Origin: Leucogyrophana mollusca
Taxonomy: Eukaryota; Basidiomycota; Agaricomycetes; Boletales
Direction: 5' to 3'
DNA length: 36,794 bases
Assembly: GCA_021014945.1 (NCBI GenBank)
Contig: MU266590.1
Coordinates: 1-36,794, forward strand
Position numbers and translations under genes: made by a program. The notes below the pieces were generated by a model. It was given only the letters and a program-made list of their open reading frames with translations. It did no database searches and had not been told where the DNA came from. This document shows, one piece after another, positions 12,005 through 21,922 of the stretch (positions are counted from its first letter, which is position 1; every line of letters begins with the position of its first letter).

Positions 12005-12492
12005 GTAGTTGCGGTTAGAGTCGGAGCCGCGGGGTGCCAGAAGGAGCGCGAAAGACGCAAGAGTGAACTTAAAGGAAGGTATTCAGCGATGCTGTCTGGC
12101 TTGAAATGTGCAATATTGGGAGTGGTCAGTTGGGAGAAAAGAAAGGAGCAGAAAGAAAATGCTTCAGAGCTCAGAGTCGCGTCCTGCGCTGACGGCAAGT
12201 GAGGAAGCCTTTGGAGAACAGACGGTCGACAAGCAGACCGATTTGGAAACCTCCGGTCTTTTGGCGAAACCACGTGGCATTTAGTAGCCGAACCACCTTC
12301 AAAACATTCGTTCAATGGTACTACAGAACTGTCGTGCTTACACTAACAAACCGTACAGTGCTGCGCTGGCGGCAAAATTCAAGTCCGGATGGAAAGTCCA
12401 TTCATAATATCAAGGAGCATGACAATAGACGACTGGATATATTCAAAAGTGTAATGGTCTAGAATATGTTGCCTCCCCCTAGCATCCCAGTG
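12005..12492. other. Intergenic region: kinase promoter and dehydrogenase 3' flank
   Basis: Both neighbours are on the minus strand, so this stretch should hold the kinase promoter (right of 12004) and the 3' UTR of the dehydrogenase. A minus-strand open frame overlaps the kinase start at 11890-12315, but its protein shows no family resemblance and I take it for a shadow. Nothing else is recognised. Confidence 0.45.
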
Positions 12493-13565
12493 TCAGCAAT
12501 AATCGCGACAGAATGTAAAGAAAAGCGCACCATCGACAAGAATATCAGCACCGTTGATGTACTTCCCCGCCCGGCTGCAAAGCAGCACCACAGTGCCTGT
12601 GAGCTCGCTCGGATCCCCCATTCGACCCGCAGGCTTTCTGGACGCCCACATTCTCCTCGCCTCTCCCAAGTCTATCCCATCATTATAGATACTGTCCATG
12701 TATCCGGGGCTGATACTGTTAACCCGGATACCGTAGCGGGCCCATTCAGCTGCCGCTGAGCTTTTGGGCTGTGGTGACGCTGGCAATGTGCCTCGGCTCA
12801 TCCCCATGTTCGAAACCCGAGGAAGCGGGAAATTGAAACTATGTGCTGATATTGAGGCAGTGAACACGATGCTACCCCCGGTGCCTTGTTGTATCATGCA
12901 TCTGCACAGATCAACCGGCATGTAAATTGGGTGGCAATACGTCAAAATAGACAGTACCTCGCCACTGCTCGCGCGCAGTGCCAACTTGAAGCCACATTCA
13001 TGCCCAGAGTGTGCCGCCATTCTTCAAGACCTACGAGAAGAGCGTGGTTACAGTTTTCTATGCCTGCAAAACACAGGAGCATGTTCACGCTCCCGAGTTG
13101 AACGACAGTTTCCGCAACCGCTCGCTGCACAGCATGCTCATCGTGAACGTCTACTGTTTTAGCTATGATATTAGCTGACGGAAAATCCAAACGCAGCTGG
13201 TTGATGACGATATGCGATCGGGTAGGGTTGACATCGAAAAGTGACACTCCCGAGGCACCGTGCTCTAGGAGAGCACGGGCGATTTCGAGGCCGAAATGTC
13301 CACACCCACCAGTGACTGTGGTTCGGTGAATTCAACTCTCATCAGATATCGCTGCCACTTTGGCAGATAAGTAGGACGGGAGGGAGGACTCACTTATAGC
13401 ATTGCCTTCCACGGAAAAACGGGTAGCTATTTTCTCAGCAGGTGATAACTCGTACAGAAGATCGGAAGAAGATAATGACCAGTTGCATGGATTGTGTGCG
13501 CCCTGCGGCACCAGTGAGGGAAGAGGTTGGTAGAGATAATCCCCAGATGCAGAAACGAAGCTCAT
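12493..13565 (-). CDS. Short-chain dehydrogenase/reductase with the catalytic Tyr-Lys motif missing
   Basis: Three exons: 13394-13565, 12958-13315, 12493-12901. They sum to 939 nt, giving 312 residues. The Rossmann nucleotide site TGGCGHFG is present, as are the LFDVN acidic turn, the Asn-Ala-Gly equivalent CFAGIEN, the active-site Ser region GGSIVFTASIS, and the C-terminal EWARYGIRVNSISPGYMDS, ELTGTVVLLCS and YINGADILVDG. These match the fungal polyol/sorbose-reductase-like SDR subgroup. The block that should carry YxxxK reads SNMGMSRGTL: Tyr is replaced by Ser (codon at 12811-12813), Lys by Arg, and a few extra residues follow. An optional in-frame 48-nt intron (12769-12816) does not restore the Tyr. 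Either the protein is a pseudoenzyme, the gene is decaying, or the assembly has an error here. Substrate unknown. Confidence 0.8.
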
Positions 13566-15028
13566 GATGACGAATAGGTGGAAGTCAAAATCAACGTATG
13601 TCCAAGATATGGGAGCTGGAGATAAAATATCGATTATCGGAGGGTTAATAAGTCAGCCAGCTGCCAAAAGAAGCCTGAAAGACCAGAGGAGTTTATGTTG
13701 CCAGAAGATCAGGTGAATTCAACGGTAGATCGGGTTCTAGTGGCGTCTGCTTGCTGCCTCGTAAGTCTGTGATAAGTCCATGCCCGGTAAAAAGCTCTCG
13801 TCAGTGGCACCCCGTGAGTAGTCCAATTATAAGCCCCCCCTTTCCTCGAAATTAGTTGCACGTAGCGAGTCCGCCCGCGGCCTCGCCAGCCGTTGACACG
13901 AGGGGGTCGACGCGAGTCTAGGTAATAGGCCACTGACGCCGAGAGTTCAAGATGGCACCTTTCCATACTTAAACATGTGGGTATCAGAAGCAGATGGTCC
14001 TGGAAAGAACAAACATAAGCCCGGCTGGAACGACAATATTACTTGAAAGCCAACTGAACAACGTTGAAAATAATAAACTTTAAGATCACAGTGAAAATCA
14101 TGTCTTCGCGAGGAGGTTGATCATAATTAAATACCACAATGCGTCTTTTCAAACTCAGCGTGCCCACCCACCCCAAAGGCCACGGAGACTTACCCGACCT
14201 GTCCACTGGTGTTGGGACGCCCGCCTGTTTTCAGAATGGTCAGCCCGGAGCCAGTAAATTCCTTGACAAGCTGGAATACCTTCATGATGTGCCGCTCGGT
14301 CTGCCCGGGTGTCCCGAAAGCTGCTGAACACATGCCACCCATCGATCTCAGGTGCCGCCTTTCAATTGTTTCTTGCGGTGACGGCGTTGTCGGAATGCGG
14401 AACGTAACGCGGAACCTTTCATGCGACCAGGGTTTTTGAGGTTCGGTTCGGTGTAGGACACACAACTTGATGCACATGTGGTGGGTCTACTTACTTCATA
14501 TGCGCTTCACTGACCCGGTCTGTAACCCACCGCTCTGTCGCCGTGGAGAATAAAGCTTCAAGATCTCCATTATGTACACAAACCGATGCTTAGGTTTCTC
14601 TGGCAAATCACAAACGAGCTTCTGGAATCTGCCTACTTACACTGTGCCCTGTCTTCCCGTGCCGTGAGTTTATAATTCGGTTGCTTCATTCCCTCCGTTG
14701 GACATAACACGTTCGAATGCCTGGAAGACGCTGTTTCCTCCCAGAGTTAGAGCGTTGCATCGGCCTCAGTGTGGCACAGATCTCGCCGTGAATGGTCGAA
14801 GGGTGGCGCTACGGCGATTGTAACTTACAATACAAATGCCCAAGTTTGTCTTGCTTTTTGGGTTATATGTAGATGCAGTTCATTGGCCCTCCCAAGCACT
14901 CTAACAAAATATGGTGCGATGCTTCATAGATAAACAGGTAATTACTAAGGGGTTATGTATCCTCGGTATCCGAATGTGCAACCTTGACGCCCCCTGTCTA
15001 GAATACGATACGAAACGGGCTCGGAAAG
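13566..15028. other. Long intergenic stretch with a possible gene remnant
   Basis: It holds the dehydrogenase promoter on the left and the 3' flank of the DUF6533 gene on the right. The only coding-like signal is the minus-strand segment at about 14190-14560, listed separately. The minus-strand frame at 13709-13966 has no family resemblance and a composition typical of a chance frame. No repeat or RNA gene is recognised. Confidence 0.45.
14190..14560 (-). pseudogene. Possible coding remnant of an unidentified gene
   Basis: On the minus strand a segment reading STATERWVTDRVSEAHMK (about 14508-14560) is followed by a GTAAGT donor at 14501-14506. After a plausible intron comes a second open segment, FRVTFRIPTTPSPQETIERR and then GMCSAAFGTPGQTERHIMKVFQLVKEFTGSGL, which ends at another good donor (CGG followed by GTAAGT, about 14189). 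The composition and splice signals look like real coding DNA, but I find no upstream start and no downstream exon that continues it, and I do not recognise the family. It may be a degraded gene or a piece of one whose other exons I missed. Confidence 0.22.
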
Positions 15029-17168
15029 TCAAACCCCACAAGGTGGCGCGCAGCCCACGTCCCCAATTGCAGTTGACTGCTGTGCTTCAATATCTCTTCC
15101 GCCCAATCTAGCTTCTTGACTCATCATCTCGTGTGCTTCCCGTTCGCCCCGATCACAATGGCCGCTGACAGAGGTCGAGTCGTCTATTGAACTGCGTGCA
15201 TACGGGGTGCTCGTGGCTGAAAAGATGGTGCTCAGCCGAGGTCGTACCGGGGAATCTCGTCGGATATCGTGGATCCCGAAGCTGGTTGGCCGAGTGGCAT
15301 TGGCAGACGCTGATGATCCGACCCGTGAGTGGTAGAGTGGTGGGTCAATAGATAGCGAAGAGCCCGGTCGTGCGCGGAATGATCCAATGGAGGTGTTAGA
15401 ATACGTGGGTGAGCGCGCGAACGATAAGGGATAGATAACTATTTCGTCACGCGTATTGGAGGGACTGGGTCCGTACAAGGCTTGTTTTCTGAGGTTGAGA
15501 GTGATACGTGACATCATTGCCACCTGAAAGCCGTGTTAATAGACATTCGCCACTAGAAGAAGAATCACAGTCGGATAACTGACCGTCAGCCTGTTGAGGA
15601 ATGTCAATGGGTATTAAATGAGATACACGAGGCTGCGTGCGACGGAATCGCACAAATGTCTACTTACAGAAGCTCAAGCCTGCAACAAAACTATCAAACA
15701 TAGCTTTCCATGCAAGAAGTTCATGACGTACTGTGCTGATATATTTTTCAGGCCTTCTGGAGCTTGTATGATCATAATGGTGAGAACGAGATTTACAGTG
15801 CAGATGACACTAACGGGGCACGTGGTGATCACTGGGTCAATATATGTGTCTCGGTGCTCGGACTAATTTACCTGTAATATAGAAGACCATTTGCGAGAAG
15901 TGTCCGGAAAACATGGCCCGTTTGTTTGTTTTTGACGGAGGGTACCGTGGCTTTGAGTGTTAACAAAAACACGACGGTATCGTAAAGCAGCGGCAGCCAT
16001 GCCGATGCGGATGCCATCATCTTCCTGGAAGGTCCTCTCAGCACCTAGTGCTACCGGATAGAGAAAGTGACCCACGGGTTCGGATTAAAAACCATGCTGC
16101 AAGCTGTTCGGTGCGGCCAAACATTAATTCTAAGAAAATGGTGGAAGGAAAACCCACTCACAATTCGCAAGGCTTGAATGGTTCACAGCTAGTAATTTTC
16201 GCGTTAGAGGACGGGCTGGAATATACTGCCAGGCAAGGTCCGCCACATACCCCCAGCGCTAGCTAACAACCAGGCGTTGACAGCTGTCCAAACAGCGAAC
16301 AGGAGCGCCACGATGGCAACGACAATATTCTTTTTGTTGTACATGGCACGTACTCTGCAGAAATCCATCAACGTGGGTCAATCATTCGCAACGTGGGATT
16401 GCTGGGGGTACTTACCGGATCAACATCATTAGTCCTACAATTTGTATCCCCACTACCGTCATTGCACCTTCGTACCGGACAAAATGATTGCATCTGAAAG
16501 GGGTCAGTGCATGGCGCATACTCTGACAAGGCTGCTACATACTTCTGTCACCGTGCAATGAAATGATAAGAACGACCCTGGCCGCATATAATGTGTGTAT
16601 TTCACTCACAAACTTCGGCCACGCTCGTAATGAGTATGCAACGAGATTGACAATGAATCCCAGGGGTGTGAGATATCGATTCTGGAGTCACGGACCCATG
16701 AATGATGCTCTCTTGATCGGTGACATTTCGTAGACATACCAGGAGGAAGAGAAACATAACTAACCTCGGGCACGTTAGCAACAGGTATAAACCACGTGCG
16801 TATGGAACTAGAGAGAAACTCACGCAGGCCTTTTTTGCCTTGCCATATGAGCTCCACCTGGCCATGGTCAGCAATATACTCCACTCTGGTGGACTCTCAG
16901 TGTACCTCGTCATCAAAGGTTATCACATGGTCCCAGATCAGGACCGTAAATCCAACGATACCGACATACTACACGGAGGGGGTTAGTACCCGAGCGTATA
17001 AACTGTCCTGAGACTCACAATCGTTTCCCGGCTGACGCCAGTCGTCAAACGTGATTGAGATTGAAGTCAGGGAGCGTGCTGCAGGCCCAGCAGCCTAGCG
17101 AGGGGCACTGGTACTCACATGTCGTTCAAGTCTTCCTCTATCGCCCCTTTCAAGGATTCTGACATCAT
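15029..17168 (-). CDS. DUF6533 multi-pass membrane protein split into microexons
   Basis: The start ATG is at 17166-17168. Exons I can place with confidence on the minus strand are 17119-17168, 17019-17031 (13 nt), 16906-16968, 16824-16857, 16740-16759 (20 nt) and 16610-16681; the last group includes 15668-15679 (12 nt), 15594-15600 (7 nt) and the final exon down to 15029. The joined N-terminus reads YVGIVGFTVLIWDHVITFDDE then VELIWQGKKGL and NRYLTPLGFIVNLVAYSLRAW, the DUF6533 signature. Later pieces include CNHFVRYEGAMTVVGIQIVG, MYNKKNIVVAIVALLFAVW, SVICTVNLVLTIMII and LTVAMMSRITLNLRKQA. This gives about seven hydrophobic segments and a Ser-rich cytoplasmic tail. The family is abundant in Agaricomycetes, has a GPCR-like layout, and has no established function. 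The splice path at about 16495-16610 is unresolved; the phases of the flanking exons do not match directly. Confidence 0.85.
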
Positions 17169-17987
17169 AACTAACTCCTACCCTGATACGATTGCTGGCG
17201 AGGAGGTTGTAGAATGAACTGCAAAGTAAGTGCTTGGGGAGTCGGAGAATACGAATAGATTCTGCAACGAAACGCTCGAAAATCGGGGGGAGGTGCGGGG
17301 TGCGAGCAGGGACTCATGGGAGAAGGCTAGGAATGATATATGCAGCGGCGTCAATCTGCCTTAACGCATTACCGTGTGTACGAAATTGCTGCCTTGATGT
17401 TTTCATTTTGCGGTGCTGCGGGGCGTCAGTTCTCTGTGGAGCTCCACAAAAAACAAATAGGGAATGTAGTTAGCGCTGAGACCTAAGCGAATATGAGCCT
17501 GATCGGTAACAACACACGAGAAAGAAGGCGGCGGCAAGTCACATGCTGTGAGGGTGTGGTTTGGCATTGGTGAGTAGATAGCATTACACAGTGAATGGCC
17601 CGCAGCATCTTGATCAGAACCGCGACGTCAGCTCGAGTGACTGGAAAGTTATATTAACCCCGGAGGTGTGGCTGTCATTACAACCCTGCGTTTGGCAGGT
17701 CAGTTGGTTGACCGTTGCCTGTGCAGGTGTCTTTCGCCCAGCTGTCTATCACGGCGTTGTAAGAGTGGCATCCATTATGGACGAGCCAAACAGAAAAATA
17801 GGAGTTAGATATAAAAACACCACAACAAAAGCTATTATAAAGACTATACTTCCATGGAAAAAGTTCGTGCATACACAGCTGCCGACTTCAAGCGAAGGCA
17901 GAGCAACAGTAAACATCGCAGTCCTATGACAAGATCTGCGGAAGGCGATGTCAATACTCACACGCGGAGCACCTCGAATAGACGAAG
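17169..17987. other. Intergenic region: DUF6533 promoter and syntaxin 3' flank
   Basis: The 819 bp lie between two minus-strand genes. The plus-strand open frame at 17591-17929 and the minus-strand one at 17678-17872 overlap each other and resemble no family; neither has neighbouring exons that extend it. I see no repeat or RNA gene. Confidence 0.45.
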
Positions 17988-19037
17988 TTAACGCACCGCC
18001 AACAGCACAATGGCAACCACTACGACAAGAATGATCATCAGGCACGCGGCGCGTCTTCCAGCCTTTCGCTGATACTCCGAAGCAGTGGAAAGTTCCTCAG
18101 CGGCACCTTGAGTATCAACGGCGATCGAATAGACGTTGGATTCGATATTATCTGGGGCGATGCGGCAAGAATACCCGTGAGCGCCTGCAACGCCTTAATT
18201 TGTGTTTATACACACCTAGCATACCGCCTTGTTGATTTACGAGAGTACCCAAATCACGAAAGATCTCGGAGAGTTCGTGAATCCCAGATTCAATCTCATG
18301 AATCTCAGCTTCTCGCTCTTGGATCAGGGATTCTTGGTAAGCGAGTTCATGGGGGGATAACTGCGAATGTAACAGCTGGGCTTGGCGTTGCTGGGGTGAA
18401 GAGCTCGGGTCACTGGTATTTGGATTGAGTGGATGGTTTGAATACAAAATGGGCGTCTAGGACAAATTATACGCACGAATCACGTGGTTGTTCGTCCTCC
18501 ACTGCTATCTTGACTCCTTCGACTACTGTTCGTTGTCGCTCTGCACTGACTTGTTGAGCTCGCTGGAACGCGACCAAAGACAGCTGCAGGTCATGCGATG
18601 TCTTCTGCAGTGACGTCTTGTGCTGCGGCTATTTTCTAGAGTGAGGTGCCACGAACAAGATGATAACCGAAGTACGTACGCTGGTCACGGGAATTGACGC
18701 GAGGTTCTTCAAGTCCTCGGATCCCCGCTTCGCCATAGCTCTGGTGGTCTCTGTCAGGTCATGTCTGCGAGAGGTACACCCGGTCAGCGTGCCACGTCTA
18801 ACTTGCAAGCCACGAGAGGGTGGAAACGACGCACAGAGATTTCCTCAAGTTTGCAGAATCCTTTCCTGTCCCGAGTTGATCGACGAGTTTGAGTATCCCT
18901 TGCACGTTTGAGTTGATTTTGAACACTTGGAGCGACAGGGAAGACTGCAGAGCCAGGAAAGTCGAGTCTTCCCGCGACTGCGGGATAATAGTCTGGCTTG
19001 AGCGAGCCACGCCTGTCTCTATATCTGCAAAGCTCAT
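17988..19037 (-). CDS. PEP12: Pep12-like endosomal syntaxin (Qa-SNARE)
   Basis: Five exons: 18835-19037, 18680-18764, 18477-18628, 18216-18412, 17988-18151. They sum to 801 nt, giving 266 residues. The N-terminal part (MSFADIETG, FLALQSSLSLQVFKINSN, LRKSLHDLTETTRAMAKRG) forms the Habc helical region. The SNARE helix runs EREAEIHEIESGIHELSEIF then RDLGTLVNQQGGMLDNIESN, with the zero-layer Gln in VNQQ. After EYQRKAGRRAAC comes a single C-terminal membrane anchor (LMIILVVVVAIVLLAV). Pep12 and its relatives mediate fusion of Golgi-derived vesicles with late endosomes. An in-frame upstream ATG at 19104-19106 would add 23 residues, but the family normally begins at MSFxDIE. The anchor ends one codon before the stop. 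Confidence 0.9.
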
Positions 19038-19427
19038 GGTGGAAGGCGAGGTCGGCGAGTGTCTATCTAATGAGTGAGGTCTAAGGTTGCTGGTTTCGGC
19101 CCACAACCATCGAGGACTGCGACCACAATGACACCACGTGGGAATTTACTCCCGCAGCCCCGCACGGAGTGGCTGTGCAATTTTTGTCTCTCTCCCTTGT
19201 TGGTGAGCCCATTTCTTTCGCAAGGTGGCTCCCTGAATTATATTTTTCGACCATCAAGGGGATGTGGGGTTATAGCGTCGCTCCCCACGACCATCGCTCG
19301 CCGTAAATTTGGACAATGGCCCCGTGACGAGTGAAGCATCTACGACGGAGACTGGCGGCCCGCGAACTCGGGGAGGTTGCTCTACTATAAAGCCTGCTTG
19401 TGTCAAGGTTCTCGAGTGGAAAACATA
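19038..19427. promoter_or_regulatory. Divergent promoter region, syntaxin / pectin methylesterase 1
   Basis: The 390 bp separate two divergently read genes and must hold both promoters. On the esterase side a TATAAAG box lies at 19386-19392, 36 bp before the ATG, which leaves room for only a very short 5' UTR. No coding sequence is seen. Confidence 0.5.
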
Positions 19428-21087
19428 ATGGCGAAAATAGTTGCTTTCTTCGCTCTCCTCGCGCTACAAACTCGCGCTTTGTCACCAAAGTATGTGGCTT
19501 GCCAGTTACAAAAGCCGGAGGGAATATCGCCACTCCTGGGGTGTCCAGAAGGGACTTTGTACGTTTCCCCGACCGACTCTACAGCAACTTTCGCCAGCGT
19601 GCAAGATGCTGTTCAGTCTCTGTAAGAGTTGATTGACTTCCGTTGTCCTAACATACCGAGAAGCGAATCTCCAACAGCCCAGACACAGGCAGCGCCACCA
19701 TACTCATTGGTGAAGGACAATATTTCGAAGCCGTAAACGTATCGCGTACAGGTCCCCTCACTCTTTTGGTATGATCTAAGGCGTGTTCTGTCGTACTTCT
19801 CTGAACGCGCCTCTCTTTAGGGTCAGCTAAACGCTGATACAGCTTTTGATCCTGCTGGGAATTCATCAACTCGAAATCTCGTGCAGATCTGGAATAACAA
19901 ATATGTCCTAACAGGCATGGATGACGCTCAGTCGGCTGTCCTTACAGTCGCTCCCTCTTTCAATGCGTCGCTGATTGGCGCGGGGACCAATGGCGCTCCG
20001 CTGCAACCGCTGTTCGGAAACACAGATTTCAAGGCTTACAATATCGATTTCGAAAATTTGGCAGTGTGTACCAAGTTCTCTCTATATGTGAAGTCGTTCA
20101 TCGGGCTGCCCCAGGCAAATTACTCCATCTCCCAAGCCCTTGTAACTGATATTTCCTACGCGAATGCATCTTTCTATGGATGTACTTTCGCTAGTTACCA
20201 GGATACATGGTATACTGGCCGGAATGCCAGCACCTACGTTGTCGACAGTATCATCTTTGGCCAGACAGATTGTAAGCTCCTTTCACCCGCCTTCCAGTAA
20301 ATAACATCCGCTGATCCGCGCAGACCTATTCGGCTTTGGCACTGCGTACGTGCAGCGAGGTTTTGTGCCGATACGCACATAGCTAATAGTCCCTTTAGAT
20401 GGTTCCAGTCGATCACGCTTGCTAACCGGGCGTGCGGAGGAGGTATCGTCGCATGGAAGGGCACCAATCTGACCGCTGCCCCCGGAAATCGTTACGGGGC
20501 ATATATATCCGACTCAAGGATAATTCGTGTGCGTACCATTTCGTGTAACTATCCACGTCTCATCAGTACTTATTCGTCTCCTCGAACCAAGTCCCCTGAT
20601 GCCAATGCAACAGCAGTGACTCTAGATTCTTGCTGGCTTGGTAAGAATTGCCCGTCAGATATACGAACCCACCTTGCTGACTTTCGATCCTACCACGAAG
20701 GACGACCATGGAACGATCTTGCGACCACAGTTTATCTCCGAACATACATGGACGATAGTATTCAGCCAGCGGGCTTTGAGCCATTTGACAGTGCTAGGTA
20801 TCCGCCTCCGATCTTATGCGTTTTATCCTTTCTAATGCTCCTCCCCCTAAAGACCAGTCATCGCGAACACGACGTACTACGCAGAATATGACTCTTATGG
20901 TATGGCTACAAGTTCCCGTGCGGTCAAACTCAAGCTGAACAGGTTCGTTCCCACAGGCCCTGGAGCAAACACGTCGGCACGGGTGCCAATTGAACATATT
21001 TTGGACACGTCGGAGGCGCAGAACTTCACAATCGAGGGCGTATTTCTGGAGAGGCCGCAGTGGATTGACTACGACTACGTGTACTGA
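19428..21087 (+). CDS. Secreted pectin methylesterase 1 (carbohydrate esterase family 8)
   Basis: Ten exons: 19428-19621, 19678-19768, 19821-20063, 20115-20271, 20324-20345, 20399-20528, 20592-20640, 20701-20797, 20853-20899, 20957-21087. They sum to 1161 nt, giving 386 residues. A signal peptide is evident (MAKIVAFFALLALQTRA). The CE8 beta-helix motifs are in order: LVQIWNN, FKAYNIDFEN, the first active-site Gln in SISQALV, FASYQDTWYTG with the catalytic acid Asp, the nucleophile Asp in FGQTDYLFGFGTA, and the substrate-binding Arg in LGRPWNDL. The enzyme removes methyl groups from homogalacturonan in plant cell walls and opens it to pectinases. It is a paralogue of the gene at 23456. Exon 5 is only 22 nt, and it carries the nucleophile motif. 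Confidence 0.92.
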
Positions 21088-21922
21088 GGCATCGGTTGTT
21101 TACAGTGCACAAGTTTGCTCACTGCAGATTGACTGCAGGGCCATGACACATCCGTTGCCCTGTGATCCGAGCTGTCGTTGGCTGAGAGAACCTTGGCACC
21201 CACTGGGCAGGTGCACAAGATGAAACGCGTTATCTCTCTCACATGACCCTATTTTGACTTAAGCTGGATGAGTTATTGATGGTAATGATGAACACGAATC
21301 CAGGGTCACCGCCTCCTCAGCGCAGGATTCGTGATGGTGACTGATCGCTGTGCGTGCCTCAACCTCTCGTTAATGGTACTTCGTACTTACATATTTCTCG
21401 TCATTTCTGGCTGGATGTTATTTGCCAGGATGCTAGCAGTAGCACAAGGTCGTCAGCAAAGAGAAAGGGCTTTCGCGCGACCGCCAGTTGCCAGTAACTA
21501 TGGGACCAGAGATCCTAAAGTAAAGGTTGCATCATATCTCTTGCGCCCCATGGCTCCTGTGATGGACCAAAGGGGACCAGGTTCAAGGCTGTGGTTCGGC
21601 GGCTTTGGTGCATGTATGGCATAGCTGAATTGGCTGTGCCCCATCAAACGTACAACTTCAAATGGGTCGCGAGGCTTATGGGTATAAAACAGCGAGAGAC
21701 ACGGTGGATTCGCTAGCCTTTCTTTCTTTTCGTTTGGCCCACCTCAGGTACTGGCTAGTAAGTCTCCAACCTTCCCTTGTTGCGCAGATCGCTGACGATA
21801 TGATATCTGCAGCCTGCTTCGTGTTCTTTCATTCACTAGTTGCTCCTTGACGGACTTCCTCCTTGTTTAATCACCAACTATCTTGATCGTCCCTCAAATC
21901 ATCCTATCAACAGTCATTAATA
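21088..21922. promoter_or_regulatory. Upstream region of the peptide precursor, with a TATA box
   Basis: This stretch separates pectin methylesterase 1 from the peptide precursor. A good TATA box, TATAAAA, is at 21683-21689, some 234 bp before the ATG at 21923, implying a long 5' UTR, possibly with an intron. The plus-strand open frame at 21331-21624 has no family resemblance and no splice continuation, so I do not call it a gene. Confidence 0.45.

Noticed and set aside
16495..16610. A 2-nt exon in the DUF6533 gene to reconcile splice phases
   Set aside because: The sequence allows it formally (AG|AA|GT), but other paths such as a 14-nt exon are also possible; left as unresolved.
17591..17929. 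Plus-strand frame of 112 codons between the DUF6533 and syntaxin genes
   Set aside because: No family resemblance, no splice continuation, and it overlaps a minus-strand frame of similar quality.
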